Positions 1 to 9,807 are shown, counted from the first letter of the stretch. The stretch is 64,000 nt of DNA from Bacteroidales bacterium (GCA_017615435.1 JAGAAF010000045.1:1-64000); one strand, 5' to 3'. Program-made: numbers and translations. Notes: a model not told the origin generated them from the letters alone.

Positions 1-1
1 C

Positions 2-802
2 TACTCTGACGACGGTCTTACTCCTGTCATCAATCCTGCTTCCGGTTACACGGAGACCGGCTTCTCTACTGATTCCAAGGCAGGAAGATGGGAGGTAGGC
101 GTGTCCAAGATGTACACACATCGCGAGCCGCGCTTCTATGCCTCCATCAACTTCGCAGGTGGAATATGGAAGACTACCCGCGCCAGCAACTGGACAGTTC
201 CGCACGTGAATGAGTTCTGGTTTACAGGAATTGATGGAAAGAACAACGCCGGTTCCGACTATTGCAAGACCGGTTACCTGATGAAGAAGCTCCACTATCC
301 CAACCGTATCCCCTGGCAGTCTACCCCCACTCAGGTATGGGTCTACATCCGTCTTGGCGAGATCTATCTCAACTATGCGGAAGCCCTCAATGAATACTCC
401 GGTCCTTCGACCGACGTTTATGACTATGTGAATGCAATCCGCACCAGGGCGGCCATTCCCGGACTTGCTGCCGGCTTGAGCAAAGACCAGATGCGTGAGC
501 GCATCCATCACGAAAGACGCATCGAGCTGGCGTTCGAGACGCATCGCTGGTTCGACGTCCGTCGCTGGAAAGAAGGTGCGACTCAGGGAGAGCCCATCCA
601 TTCGATGAACATTTGGGAGGGTACCTATCAGCAGGATCCCGCGTTCTACAAGAGAATTTTCGTGGAGAACCGCGTGTTTGAATCGCCCAAACATTACTTC
701 TACCCCATCCCGCAGTCTGAAATCGACAAGAACATCAAACACCTTCTCGTTCAGAACGTGGGTTGGACTACGGCGACTGCTGGTGACGGTGGAACAGATT
801 AA
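2..802 (+). CDS. susD: SusD/RagB-family glycan-binding lipoprotein, 3' part only
   Basis: C-terminal ~266 residues of a SusD-type surface lipoprotein, which caps a SusC TonB-dependent porin and binds oligosaccharide before import. The reading frame is open from base 2, so the lipobox, N-terminal TPR region and any susC lie upstream of the window. The helix RIHHERRIELAFETHRWFDV followed by RRW, the preceding IRTRAAIPGL and the tail FYPIPQSEIDKN are the usual SusD C-terminal signature. The stop overlaps the start of the sugar kinase by one base, so the downstream genes are probably co-transcribed as one utilisation locus. Family assignment is firm; the substrate cannot be read from this fragment. 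Confidence 0.93.
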   Translation, partial: YSDDGLTPVINPASGYTETGFSTDSKAGRWEVGVSKMYTHREPRFYASINFAGGIWKTTRASNWTVPHVNEFWFTGIDGKNNAGSDYCKTGYLMKKLHYPNRIPWQSTPTQVWVYIRLGEIYLNYAEALNEYSGPSTDVYDYVNAIRTRAAIPGLAAGLSKDQMRERIHHERRIELAFETHRWFDVRRWKEGATQGEPIHSMNIWEGTYQQDPAFYKRIFVENRVFESPKHYFYPIPQSEIDKNIKHLLVQNVGWTTATAGDGGTD

Positions 803-1797
803 TGAGGCTGACAATGAGCAAGAAACCTAAAATACTAGTTGTCGGCAGCTTCATTATGGACCTTGTGGCTATGGCGGACAGGGCTCCGGCTATGGGCGAA
901 TCCGTCATCGGACATTCGTTCAGGACTGCTCCGGGTGGCAAGGGCGCCAACCAGGCGGTCCAGGCTGCAAGGCTCGGTGTCGAGACCCATATGGCCGGCT
1001 GCGTGGGAGATGACGCCCACGGGCGCGAGATGCTTCAGGCCCTTCAGGCTTCGGGAGTGGATACGCGACACGTGAAAACCAGTCACGAACATCCTTCCGG
1101 CGTGGGCCACATCCAGATTCAGACAGGAGCGGGCTGCGTTCAAAACAGGATAATCGTGGTTCCCGGAGCCAATTATGACTTGAAACCTTCGGATTTGGAG
1201 TGGCTCAAGGAGGAGATAGGCTCTTATGATATCGTTATAATGCAGCTTGAACTCGAGATGCCGACCATCGAATACGTGGCGCGCGTGGCAAAAGATGCCG
1301 GAGTCCCCGTAATGCTGAACACGGCTCCGGCGGCGCCTCTTTCTGACAAACTCCTTTCCTGCGTAACATTCATTTCGCCCAACGAGACGGAAGCTTCACT
1401 TCTCTCGGGAGTCAAGACTGACGCAAAGGGAAGATTATCAGAAAAGGCACTAATGGATGCAGCTTCTGTTTTGATGGGTAAAGGAGTCCCCAATGTGATA
1501 ATCACGCTTGGAGATGAAGGAGCCGTCTTATGTACGTCCAGTGGTATACTGCGTAAGCCGTGCGTGAAGATGACCGATGTGAAGGATCCGACTGCGGCCG
1601 GAGATTCTTTCGTCGGCGCATTCTGTGCTGGCTATGCGTCCGGCTTTACCACCGATGAGGCCCTTACCCTGGCAGTCCACGCCGCGGCCCTCACGGTTTG
1701 CGGTTTTGGTGCCATTCCGTCGCTTCCCACCAGGGAACAGGTTCTGGCACTGGCGGAAGAGAGGAAGTGCAACGAACTAACAGACAAATTGAAATGA
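802..1797 (+). CDS. PfkB-family carbohydrate kinase (ribokinase-like)
   Basis: ATP-dependent cytosolic kinase of the PfkB/ribokinase family, 331 aa. Seen: the N-terminal substrate-binding signature APGGKGANQAVQAARLG (residues ~44-60) and the C-terminal anion-hole motif DPTAAGDSF with predicted catalytic base Asp268. The ATG at 802 overlaps the susD stop; an internal ATG at 814 (MSKKPK) is a plausible alternative start that would remove four residues. The stop overlaps the next ATG. Its place between a SusD and a sugar-phosphate SIS protein suggests that it phosphorylates the monosaccharide released by the locus. Ribokinase, fructokinase and other sugar specificities cannot be told apart by eye. 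Confidence 0.9.
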   Translation: MRLTMSKKPKILVVGSFIMDLVAMADRAPAMGESVIGHSFRTAPGGKGANQAVQAARLGVETHMAGCVGDDAHGREMLQALQASGVDTRHVKTSHEHPSGVGHIQIQTGAGCVQNRIIVVPGANYDLKPSDLEWLKEEIGSYDIVIMQLELEMPTIEYVARVAKDAGVPVMLNTAPAAPLSDKLLSCVTFISPNETEASLLSGVKTDAKGRLSEKALMDAASVLMGKGVPNVIITLGDEGAVLCTSSGILRKPCVKMTDVKDPTAAGDSFVGAFCAGYASGFTTDEALTLAVHAAALTVCGFGAIPSLPTREQVLALAEERKCNELTDKLK

Positions 1798-2396
1798 TAC
1801 AGGACAAGAGTATTAAGGCTACGGAGGCCTTCCTCCGCAGCGCGAAAGAGAGTACGGCAGCTTACATAGACGGTTTCGACCTCGAATCGTGCCGCCGGGC
1901 AGCCGAAATCATACTCGATTCCCAGTCAAAAGGTGGCAGGATACATATAACCGGAATAGGCAAGCCGGGGCATGTCGCATCTTATGTGGCATCCCTTATG
2001 GCCTCTACCGGTAATCCCGCCGTTTTTCTCCACGGCACCGAAGCCGTTCACGGCTCTTGCGGTCAATTGGTGGCAGGCGATGTGGTGATAGCCATATCCA
2101 ATTCCGGAGAAACAGCCGAACTCAAGGCCACCGTGAATGCCATCCACGCAAATGGCTGCAAGGTGATCGCAGTGACAGGAAAACCAGGCAGCTGGCTTTC
2201 AGAGCACTCAGAATGTACCATACTTGCCGGTGTGAACGAAGAAGGCGGCCCACTAAACCGCGCGCCGCGGAATTCTGTCAACGCCGAAATGCTGGCCCTT
2301 CAGGCCCTGAGCGTTATGCTCCAGGTGGAGAAGGATTGGGATAAGGATAAATATGTCAGATGCCATCCCGGAGGCAAGTTGGGAGAAATGAAATAA
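1794..2396 (+). CDS. SIS-domain sugar-phosphate isomerase (KpsF/GutQ-like, no CBS domains)
   Basis: 200-residue single SIS domain, a fold that binds phosphosugars for isomerisation or in regulators. The start is the ATG at 1794, which overlaps the kinase stop (ATGA). Seen: IHITGIGKPGHVASYVASLM, the phosphate-binding segment VVIAISNSGETAEL, and NSVNAEMLALQALSVML, which resemble arabinose-5-phosphate isomerase N-domains. The CBS pair of KpsF/KdsD is absent; the protein stops after the SIS fold. With the kinase upstream and permease downstream it probably isomerises the phosphorylated sugar into central metabolism (inference). A hexulose-6-phosphate-type SIS enzyme is the main alternative. The GMGKxG of family members reads GIGKPG here. 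Confidence 0.82.
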   Translation: MIQDKSIKATEAFLRSAKESTAAYIDGFDLESCRRAAEIILDSQSKGGRIHITGIGKPGHVASYVASLMASTGNPAVFLHGTEAVHGSCGQLVAGDVVIAISNSGETAELKATVNAIHANGCKVIAVTGKPGSWLSEHSECTILAGVNEEGGPLNRAPRNSVNAEMLALQALSVMLQVEKDWDKDKYVRCHPGGKLGEMK

Positions 2397-2402
2397 TGAG
2401 CT

Positions 2403-3611
2403 ATGAAGAGATTATTTAAACCTATTGCCCTTGTCGCCGCCTTTTGCTGCGTGATGGGCTGTAACAAAAACTACGAAATGGGAACATACGGTTATGATGC
2501 CGTTTATTTCGCAAAGCACAAGATAGGCTTCGTGGAATTGGTCGACGGCAATTCAAAAGTGATGGTTATTCCTGCGTGGCAGGGCCGCGTCCAGACTTCC
2601 ACGACGGACGGAAACGAAGGAACGAGCTTCGGTTGGACCAACTATCGCTTTATCGATGCGGGGAAAGTCAGTGATCAGTTCAATCCTTTTGGGGGAGAGG
2701 AGCGGTTCTGGATCGGTCCGGAAGGAGGCCCTTTCTCCTGGTATTTCAAACAGGGTGAAGATCAAGTCTACGAGAATTGGAAGGTCCCATCCTATATCGA
2801 CACGGATGCCTACGATGTGGAGGAGCAGAGCCCTTCTTTGGTTGTGCTCAGCAAAGAGTTTGATGCAGTGAACGCTTCCGGCAATGCTTTCCGTATCGGA
2901 GTTCGCCGCAAAGTGGCTCTTGTGAGCGCGGCAGAACTTAAGGACCTTCTCGGAGTGGACATCCCGGAAGGCCTGAAATCGCTTGCCTACAAGACAGAAA
3001 ACACTCTCATCAACAAAGGCAAAAGTGCGTGGAACAAGAAGACCGGAATGCCTTCTGTCTGGCTTCTGGGCTCATTCAACCCCACTCCCACCACCACCGT
3101 TTTCATACCGTGCAACGCTCAGTTCAAGGGCAGGAAGATCAACGACGAGTACTTCGGCAAGGTCCCTGCGGAGCGTCTGGTCTACGAAGACGGGATGTTC
3201 TATTTCAAGATAGACGGCGAGTACCGTTCGAAGATCGGCCTTCCTGCCGGAAGCGCCAAGGACATCTGCGGAAGTTATGATTCGGCTGCGGGTGTGCTCA
3301 ATATCCTCAAGTACACAGTTCCCAGCGGCGACGTGGACTATGTCAACGGTCAGTGGGGACATCAGGATAACCCCTTCGGCGGAGACGTGATTAATTCCTA
3401 CAACGACGGTCCCACAGAGACCGGCTTCGTGCAGGGACCGTTCTACGAGATAGAGACTTCATCTCCCGCAGCGGCTCTCGCGCCGGGTGAGACTCTGACT
3501 CATGTTCAGTACACAATCCACATTCAGGGCGATAAGGAAATCCTTTCCGCCATCGCGGAGAAGGTCTTCGGAGTGAGCCTGGACAAGATTGAAAGCGTAT
3601 TCAAAAAGTAA
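2403..3611 (+). CDS. Exported lipoprotein of a DUF6786-like family
   Basis: 402 residues with a type II signal peptide ending in the lipobox VMGC (Cys20), so probably an outer-membrane or periplasmic lipoprotein. The body looks like an all-beta carbohydrate-processing fold; GGEERFWIGPEGGPFSWYF and MVIPAWQGRVQTS are reminiscent of aldose-1-epimerase-like beta-sandwiches and of the Bacteroidota family I recall as DUF6786 (recalled, not searched). It begins six bases after the SIS gene and ends five bases before the permease, so it is part of the same operon. A mutarotase-type or sugar-binding role would fit, but no catalytic residues could be identified and no reaction is claimed. Confidence 0.65.
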   Translation: MKRLFKPIALVAAFCCVMGCNKNYEMGTYGYDAVYFAKHKIGFVELVDGNSKVMVIPAWQGRVQTSTTDGNEGTSFGWTNYRFIDAGKVSDQFNPFGGEERFWIGPEGGPFSWYFKQGEDQVYENWKVPSYIDTDAYDVEEQSPSLVVLSKEFDAVNASGNAFRIGVRRKVALVSAAELKDLLGVDIPEGLKSLAYKTENTLINKGKSAWNKKTGMPSVWLLGSFNPTPTTTVFIPCNAQFKGRKINDEYFGKVPAERLVYEDGMFYFKIDGEYRSKIGLPAGSAKDICGSYDSAAGVLNILKYTVPSGDVDYVNGQWGHQDNPFGGDVINSYNDGPTETGFVQGPFYEIETSSPAAALAPGETLTHVQYTIHIQGDKEILSAIAEKVFGVSLDKIESVFKK

Positions 3612-3616
3612 AAGCA

Positions 3617-5050
3617 ATGGCAGAGAAATCAAGACTTGTTCCTAAAGGCATAGTTTGGCCTTTTATACTCCTGACTTGCCTCTTCTTTGCTTGGGCTGTT
3701 CCAAACAACCTCACGGACACTATGCTGGCCGCCTTCAAGAGGATTATGAGTCTGTCTGACTCCAAGACGGCCTGGATCCAGGTGGTGTGCTACCTCCTTG
3801 GATACGGCTGCTTCGCAATCCCAGGAGCAATCTTCATCAAGAAGTACTCCTACAAAGGAGGCGTTATGCTTGGCCTCGCCCTTTATTCAATGGGCACGTT
3901 CCTATTCTATCCCGCATCGAAGATTGCGGTGGGAAACAACGGCCTGGGTTATATAATGTTCCTTTTCGCCATTCTGGTGTTGTTTGCAGGTCTGTCCATA
4001 CTTGAGACGGCCACGAACTCCTATGTCCTCGCCCTTGGGCCTGAGGACACGGCAACCAGGCGTCTGAACTTCGCCCAGTCGTTCAACCCCTTCGGCGCGA
4101 TAACTGGCGTGGTCATTTCCCAGATATTCATCCTTTCGCAACTCAACACCCTTACTGCATCGCAGAGGGCGAATCTGAGCGAGGCGGACCTAGCCGCGAT
4201 CCAGATGGGAGAACTCAACGCCGTCACGACGACCTACATCATTCTGGGCGTCATTATGCTTGTCATACTGGCTGCGATATTCTTCACCAAGATGCCCAAC
4301 CTCAAGGAGGAAGGCGGGCCGATGGATCTTAAGGGCTCCGGCAAGCGCCTCCTGAAGAATAAGAACTATGTCTGGGGAGTGGTCGCCCAGTTCTTCGACA
4401 TCGGTGCTCAGATAGCAGTATGGTCCTACACCATACGCTATGCGATGCACAACCTGCATTTCGACGAAGTTATCGCTTCGCTTGGCCCGGACGCTTCGAC
4501 TGACTCCATCATCTCTGCGCTTCGCGGGGTCGAGCCCATCGCGGCCGGATTCTACAACGTCTGCGAGGCAGTTGGTCTGGATGTGCTTCTTCCCCGTACC
4601 GCAGAGCAGGCAGGAGCCACATACTACATTATGGCCCTTATCCTCTTCGTGATAATGAGATTTGTGTGCACGGCCCTTATGAAATGGGTTAATCCCCGCC
4701 GTCTGCTTGCCATCCTTGCCGGCCTTGGAGTCGCGTTCTGCCTTGGCACCGTCTTCGGCACCGGTTTCTTCGGAGTTTACTGCCTTATGTGCATCAGCGG
4801 ATGCCTCTCGCTTATGTTCCCCACCATTTATGGTCTGGGCTGCAAGGGCTTGGGAGATGATACCAAACTTGGCGGATCCGGAATGGTTATGGCAATCGCC
4901 GGCGCGAGCGTGCTCACACAAATTGAGGGCATTCTTTCGGACCAGTCCGGAAGCATTGCGCTCGCTTATATAGTCCCTGCGATAGCCTTCGCGGTAATCT
5001 TCTACTATGCGGCCGTGTTCTGCCGCAAGCAGGAAAAACTAAACGCATAA
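3617..5050 (+). CDS. Sugar:proton symporter of the FucP/GlcP-type MFS family
   Basis: 477-residue inner-membrane permease with about twelve hydrophobic segments. The opening WPFILLTCLFFAWAVPNNLT and the following IQVVCYLLGYG are characteristic of the fucose/glucose/galactose permease branch of the major facilitator superfamily; NSYVLALGPEDTATRRLNFAQ and FNPFGAITGV are also typical. It would bring the sugar freed in the periplasm into the cytosol, where the kinase and SIS protein of the same run could act. There is a loop insertion of about 50 residues with many Ala/Glu around residues 275-330 between helices. Specificity (fucose, glucose, N-acetyl sugars) is not determinable by eye. Confidence 0.9.
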   Translation: MAEKSRLVPKGIVWPFILLTCLFFAWAVPNNLTDTMLAAFKRIMSLSDSKTAWIQVVCYLLGYGCFAIPGAIFIKKYSYKGGVMLGLALYSMGTFLFYPASKIAVGNNGLGYIMFLFAILVLFAGLSILETATNSYVLALGPEDTATRRLNFAQSFNPFGAITGVVISQIFILSQLNTLTASQRANLSEADLAAIQMGELNAVTTTYIILGVIMLVILAAIFFTKMPNLKEEGGPMDLKGSGKRLLKNKNYVWGVVAQFFDIGAQIAVWSYTIRYAMHNLHFDEVIASLGPDASTDSIISALRGVEPIAAGFYNVCEAVGLDVLLPRTAEQAGATYYIMALILFVIMRFVCTALMKWVNPRRLLAILAGLGVAFCLGTVFGTGFFGVYCLMCISGCLSLMFPTIYGLGCKGLGDDTKLGGSGMVMAIAGASVLTQIEGILSDQSGSIALAYIVPAIAFAVIFYYAAVFCRKQEKLNA

Positions 5051-5079
5051 TTTCTTCAATAACACTTAATATCAAACAA

Positions 5080-7260
5080 ATGAAAGCATTCAGATTTTTT
5101 TTCATGGCGCTCGCGGCAGTAGCACTGCTTGCTTGCGAAAAAGATCCTAAGGACCCTGGCACCAACGCCGTGGCCGAGGACATGAGTTTTGAAGCGACTA
5201 TCACCGCTGTCACCGGCGGTCCTGCCGCCGCATTTGCAAAGGGCGATGCTATCACCGTATTCGACTCCAAGACAGGTAATAATTTCACCGCGGAAGGTGC
5301 TGGTGCAACGGCAACTTTCAAGGGAAAAGCCGTCAAGTCCGATAGCTATGCGGCTGTGTATCCTGCACTTGAGAACACTGCCCGTTATGGCGGCAAGGCC
5401 ACCGCTGCCATCCCCGCTAACCAGACGGCAGTTAAGAACGGTGCTCCCGCAGGTGGAATCGCTGTGGCTTACACCACCGACAACAAGTTGGCGTTCAAGT
5501 ATGTAACGGCTCTCCTCAAGGTCACGGTCCCTGCCGACCAGAATATTCTTGCGGTGGAAGTCAATGCTCTTGGCGGTGAGATTATTGCCGGCGAAGCAAA
5601 GATATCGCTCGATGTCAATGCCGCCGTGGAGGTTACCGGATCATCCAAGGTCGTCCTCAGCGCTAAGGATCCTCTTGACGGTGTGTACTATGCCGTGGTA
5701 GCTCCCGCAGCCCTTTCCAAGGGTTATGAAATCAACCTTACCGACAAACTCAGCCGTCGCGCGACCGTCAAGGTCGAAAACGCTGCCACAATCGAGGTGG
5801 GTAAGACCTTTGAACTTGCAGCTCTTAACAACCTGGCGTGGAGCGAGGATGTGGAGAATCCAAACCCCACCGCAGTCCCTGGCGCCGCTCTCTACAAGGT
5901 CAGCTTCAACAGGGCAGACTTCAATATGATTTCCGACGGAGGATTTGAGAATATCAACCCCAACGCTATCAAGGCGCTCACCAACTGGCAGTTCCCCGAC
6001 GTGGCTTCCGTAGTGGAGGGCCATACCGGAAGCCAGGCTATTATGATTGACAATCCTACCCCTGGCGTATGGTTCCAGCTTGCTCAGACTCTGGGCCTCA
6101 GGATGGGTCGTACATACCAGTATTCGGCATACGTAAACCGCACAACTCCTCATATGTACAATGGCGTGGTAAGTTACCTCAGTGGATGGCGCAATGAGAT
6201 CAACGGCCCTAACACTTATGTTGAGGGCGCGGGCTGGACACTCTATGAATATGAATTCGTACAGCCTCAGGGAGACAAGTGGGGAGATATGTTTATGGGA
6301 TTGTGGGGAGATGCCGGTGCATACGCCATCGTGGATGACGTTAAAGTCGTTCCCAAGGATTATGCGGCTTCTTCCATCGAGACAGCTAATGCAACAGCTA
6401 TCGAGACCTTCAACAACAAGACTTTCAACGAGATTACCGGCGCATCCAAGGTGATTGCGTTCAAGGGCCTGGACGGCAAGTATGTCGTGGCCTTCGCGGG
6501 TCTCACCGTGGACGGAGTCGAGTATGGCAACGGAGTTGCAATCGCAGAATCCGAATCCCTCGCAAACGGACTCAGCATCACCAAGATCATCAAGTCCGGT
6601 GTTAGCCCTGTTCCTTTCCTCGAGCCCGACGAGAATGAGATTGCAATCGTTCCCAATGCAGGCTTCGCCAAGGACGGAAAACTCTATATCCACTATTATG
6701 CTCTTGTCGGCGTGAATCCTGACAACGCAGACAACTGGACTGTTTCCCGTGCTGGATTCGTAGTGTCCGGGGACGGCGGTGCAACCTGGACGAAGTGCAA
6801 TGGAGAATGGGCCCCTCTTGAGAGATTTGTTGAGGCCTCGTTCTACGAGAAAGACGATGTTCTTTATATGGTTGGTTCTTATCCCGGACGCGCCATCGGC
6901 TGGTTCAACACCCTTGGATTCGCCCGTTGCGATCTGACCAAAGACTTCACCGATCCTACCCAGTGGGAGTATCTTACTCCCGAGGGCTGGGCAACTTCCG
7001 AAATCGGAGACCTCCCTGTTATCACTATGGGCTCCAACGGCGAGTGCGCAGTTGTTTACAATGCAAAATGGGAGCGCTGGATGATCATCTACCGTGGCAT
7101 TCTCGGTGGCCTCGTCTTCCGCGATGCTGACAGCTTCGACGGTGACTGGTCTGGCGAGAAACTCCTTGTCAAGGATACTGAAGCCGCAAGATTCGTGGCC
7201 CCTTCAGTGCTTGATGTAACTGCCGACGGCGATCTCATCATCGCGGCATCCTTGCTTTAA
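5080..7260 (+). CDS. Large surface lipoprotein: fimbrillin-like N-domain, carbohydrate-binding-like module, sialidase-type/DUF4185-like C-domain
   Basis: 726 residues. Signal peptide with lipobox LLAC (Cys19). Residues ~30-260 (AAFAKGDAITVFDSKTG and the beta-rich region after it) look like a Bacteroidota fimbrillin-type beta-sandwich. Residues ~285-430 open with NMISDGGFENINPNAIKALT and resemble a CBM-like jelly roll. The rest (VSGDGGATWTKCNGEW, VYNAKWERWMIIYRG) resembles beta-propeller glycosidase families such as DUF4185. The gene is followed by a clear terminator, so the operon may pause here. It probably binds or trims glycan at the cell surface. The modular reading is by eye; catalytic activity is uncertain because no Asp-box series is obvious. 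Confidence 0.68.
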   Translation: MKAFRFFFMALAAVALLACEKDPKDPGTNAVAEDMSFEATITAVTGGPAAAFAKGDAITVFDSKTGNNFTAEGAGATATFKGKAVKSDSYAAVYPALENTARYGGKATAAIPANQTAVKNGAPAGGIAVAYTTDNKLAFKYVTALLKVTVPADQNILAVEVNALGGEIIAGEAKISLDVNAAVEVTGSSKVVLSAKDPLDGVYYAVVAPAALSKGYEINLTDKLSRRATVKVENAATIEVGKTFELAALNNLAWSEDVENPNPTAVPGAALYKVSFNRADFNMISDGGFENINPNAIKALTNWQFPDVASVVEGHTGSQAIMIDNPTPGVWFQLAQTLGLRMGRTYQYSAYVNRTTPHMYNGVVSYLSGWRNEINGPNTYVEGAGWTLYEYEFVQPQGDKWGDMFMGLWGDAGAYAIVDDVKVVPKDYAASSIETANATAIETFNNKTFNEITGASKVIAFKGLDGKYVVAFAGLTVDGVEYGNGVAIAESESLANGLSITKIIKSGVSPVPFLEPDENEIAIVPNAGFAKDGKLYIHYYALVGVNPDNADNWTVSRAGFVVSGDGGATWTKCNGEWAPLERFVEASFYEKDDVLYMVGSYPGRAIGWFNTLGFARCDLTKDFTDPTQWEYLTPEGWATSEIGDLPVITMGSNGECAVVYNAKWERWMIIYRGILGGLVFRDADSFDGDWSGEKLLVKDTEAARFVAPSVLDVTADGDLIIAASLL

Positions 7261-7281
7261 GACAAGTTATTAGTTGATTTT

Positions 7282-7316
7282 GGCGGTGTCATGCCACAGC
7301 GTGGCACCGCCTTTTT
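7282..7316 (+). terminator. Intrinsic terminator between lipoprotein and GH116
   Basis: Stem GGCGGT (7282-7287) pairs with ACCGCC (7306-7311); an inner stem GCCAC/GTGGC (7293-7297, 7301-7305) closes on AGC; five T follow at 7312-7316. It lies 21 bases after the lipoprotein stop and just before the GH116 start, so it may grade expression within the locus. Confidence 0.85.
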
Positions 7317-7326
7317 AATTAAAAAG

Positions 7327-9807
7327 ATGCGAAAACTCCTTCCCGTCCTGCTTGCTGTCGCAGTAAGCATAAGCCTCCAGGCAAGGCCCCACCACCGTAA
7401 CTATGTCGGTGACAGCAAGGACCATATCGCCTATCCTATAGGCGGACTTGGCAGTGGAATGTTCTGCATAGAAGGATCCGGAGCCATTTCCAATATGTCC
7501 GTGCACCATTTCCCGGACTTGTTCCACGAGCCCTGTCTCTATGCGGCCATTTATGTTGGCGGCAAGGCTAAAGTCCTGGAAAGTCCGGTTCCCGGATACA
7601 AGATCTTTGGAAGGAACGAAGGAGGTATGGGCGTAGGCGGTACCACCTGGGGTTTGCCGCGTTATGCAGAGGGCTCGTTCTCCGCGAAGTTTCCCTTTGC
7701 GACGGTACGTCTTTTCGACGAGGAGATGCCTCTCAGCGTCGAACTCAAGGCGTGGAATCCTTTCATTCCCGGCGATGAGGATGATTCGGGTCTTCCGGTC
7801 GCCGGACTTGAATACACGTTCACCAATGTCTACAGTGAAGATGTTGAATGTGTGTTCTCATTCAACACAAGGAACTTTATGTTCCGTTCAGACCGCGCAA
7901 GAAGCGCGGTTGAGGCTTTCCCGGGAGGCTTCGTCCTCCTTCAGGAGCCCACTCAGAACAATCCCGACATAGAGGGCAAGTTCGCTATATGGACCACGGC
8001 GGAGAATGTGTCTGTGGACCATTGTATGTTCAGGGGAGGCTGGTTTGATCCCCTCACTATGTCCTGGAATAAAGTGGCATCGGGCGATACCACATCCGTT
8101 GCTCCCGCGGAAGGCGCTCCGGGCGCCGCACTCTATGTGCCGCTGAAAATCAAAGCCGGCGAGCAAAAGACCGTAGTGTTGAGGTTCGCCTGGTATGTGC
8201 CTCACTCCGTACATCGTATAGGGCTGCCGGCCGAAAACGACTACGACCGCGGTCCGGTTTATAATCCGGAAGACTGGAAAGATGTTCCTGAGCGCTACGA
8301 ACCCTACTACAGCCGACGCTTCTCCAGTGTGGAGGAAGTTGCGGCATATTGGAATGACAATTACGACAGGCTGAAAAAAGAAACGTCTCTTTTTACAAAG
8401 ACGTTCTACGACACGACACTTCCGGAAGAAGTGGTTGAGGCCGTTGCAGCCAACCTCACTATACTGAAATCTCCCACAGTGATGCGCCAGCACGATGGCC
8501 GTTTCTGGGTGTGGGAAGGTAGCGGGGACCATTGGGGCAGCTGCCACGGTTCCTGCACGCACGTTTGGAACTATGCCCAGGCTGTGCCTCATCTGTTCCC
8601 GAGAATGGAGCGTACTCTTCGCGAAACGGAATTCCTGGTGGACCAGGCCCTGGACGGACATCAGGTCTTCAGGGCGAATATCCCCATCAGCCCGGTGCAC
8701 CACGATTTCCACTCTGCCTGCGACGGCCAGTTGGGCGGTATCCTTAAAGTCTATCGCGACTGGAGGATAAGCGGCGATACGGAATGGATAAAGAAACTGT
8801 ATCCGCGTATCAAGGAAAGCATGGACTATTGCATACGCACTTGGGATCCCCGTCATACCGGCGCGCTGGAAGAGCCGCACCATAACACTTATGACATCGA
8901 GTTCTGGGGCCCGGACGGGATGTGCACCAGTTTCTATGCCGGAGCGCTCAACAGTTTCATAAAAATGAGCAAGGCCCTGAAAAAGCCCTGCAAGGAGTAT
9001 GAAGTCCTGCTGGAGAAATCGCGCAAGTATATGACTGAACAGTTGTGGAACGGCGAATACTTCTGTCAGAAGGTGCGCTGGAAGGATCTAAGCGCCGGCA
9101 ATCCAGCCACCTCGCAGATGTTCCACGCCGGATATTCTCCCGAGGCCCTGGCCATCCTCGAGAAGGAAGGACCGAAGTACCAGTACGGCACAGGATGCAT
9201 ATCGGATGGAGTCATCGGATGCTGGCTTTCCCTGGTTTGCGGGCTGGACGAGCCACTTGACAAGCAATATGTCCGTTCGCATCTTGAGTCTGTCTATAAG
9301 TATAATCTCAAGAAAGACCTTTCTGACCACGCCAATCCTCAGCGGCCAGGTTATGCCGTGGGGCACGATGGCGGATTGGTTCTTTGCACCTGGCCTCTCG
9401 GTGGCAAACCCGAACTGCCGTTCGTGTATAGCGATGAAGTGTGGACCGGCATTGAGTATCAGGTGGCGGCGCATCTCATCTTCGAGGGAGAAGTGGAGAA
9501 GGGCCTTGAAATAGTGCGTACTTGCAGGGCGCGTTACAACAATGGTCTGCGCAATCCCTTCAACGAATATGAATGCGGATCCTGGTATGCCAGGGCACTC
9601 TCCAGTTACAGTCTTCTTCAGGCTCTTACCGGCGCTCGTTATGACGCTGTGGATAAAACTCTTACCTTTGATTCTCGTGTAGGCAAGAATTTCCGCAGTT
9701 TCCTGTCCACCGAAACCGGGTATGGTACCGTTGGTCTTCGTGACGGAAAGCCCTTCATTGAAGTAGTATATGGCACTATTCCGGTCAAAAAATTCATAGT
9801 AAAATGA
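7327..9807 (+). CDS. GH116-family glycoside hydrolase (GBA2-type beta-glycosidase)
   Basis: 826 residues from the ATG at 7327, which gives a clean signal peptide ending near LQA-RPHH; an upstream in-frame ATG at 7291 lies inside the terminator stem and is unlikely. Seen: GBA2-type N-domain (YPIGGLGSGMFCIEGSG), linker, then the alpha/alpha barrel with CDGQLGGILKVYRDWRISGD, NTYDIEFWGPDGM and a C-terminal stretch near FVYSDEVWTGIEYQVAAHLI, all typical of GH116/DUF608. The family is retaining and acts on beta-glucosides, beta-xylosides or N-acetylglucosaminides. The protein is periplasmic by its signal peptide. The stop overlaps the next start (ATGA), so it is probably translationally coupled to the GH97 gene. 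Confidence 0.92.
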   Translation: MRKLLPVLLAVAVSISLQARPHHRNYVGDSKDHIAYPIGGLGSGMFCIEGSGAISNMSVHHFPDLFHEPCLYAAIYVGGKAKVLESPVPGYKIFGRNEGGMGVGGTTWGLPRYAEGSFSAKFPFATVRLFDEEMPLSVELKAWNPFIPGDEDDSGLPVAGLEYTFTNVYSEDVECVFSFNTRNFMFRSDRARSAVEAFPGGFVLLQEPTQNNPDIEGKFAIWTTAENVSVDHCMFRGGWFDPLTMSWNKVASGDTTSVAPAEGAPGAALYVPLKIKAGEQKTVVLRFAWYVPHSVHRIGLPAENDYDRGPVYNPEDWKDVPERYEPYYSRRFSSVEEVAAYWNDNYDRLKKETSLFTKTFYDTTLPEEVVEAVAANLTILKSPTVMRQHDGRFWVWEGSGDHWGSCHGSCTHVWNYAQAVPHLFPRMERTLRETEFLVDQALDGHQVFRANIPISPVHHDFHSACDGQLGGILKVYRDWRISGDTEWIKKLYPRIKESMDYCIRTWDPRHTGALEEPHHNTYDIEFWGPDGMCTSFYAGALNSFIKMSKALKKPCKEYEVLLEKSRKYMTEQLWNGEYFCQKVRWKDLSAGNPATSQMFHAGYSPEALAILEKEGPKYQYGTGCISDGVIGCWLSLVCGLDEPLDKQYVRSHLESVYKYNLKKDLSDHANPQRPGYAVGHDGGLVLCTWPLGGKPELPFVYSDEVWTGIEYQVAAHLIFEGEVEKGLEIVRTCRARYNNGLRNPFNEYECGSWYARALSSYSLLQALTGARYDAVDKTLTFDSRVGKNFRSFLSTETGYGTVGLRDGKPFIEVVYGTIPVKKFIVK

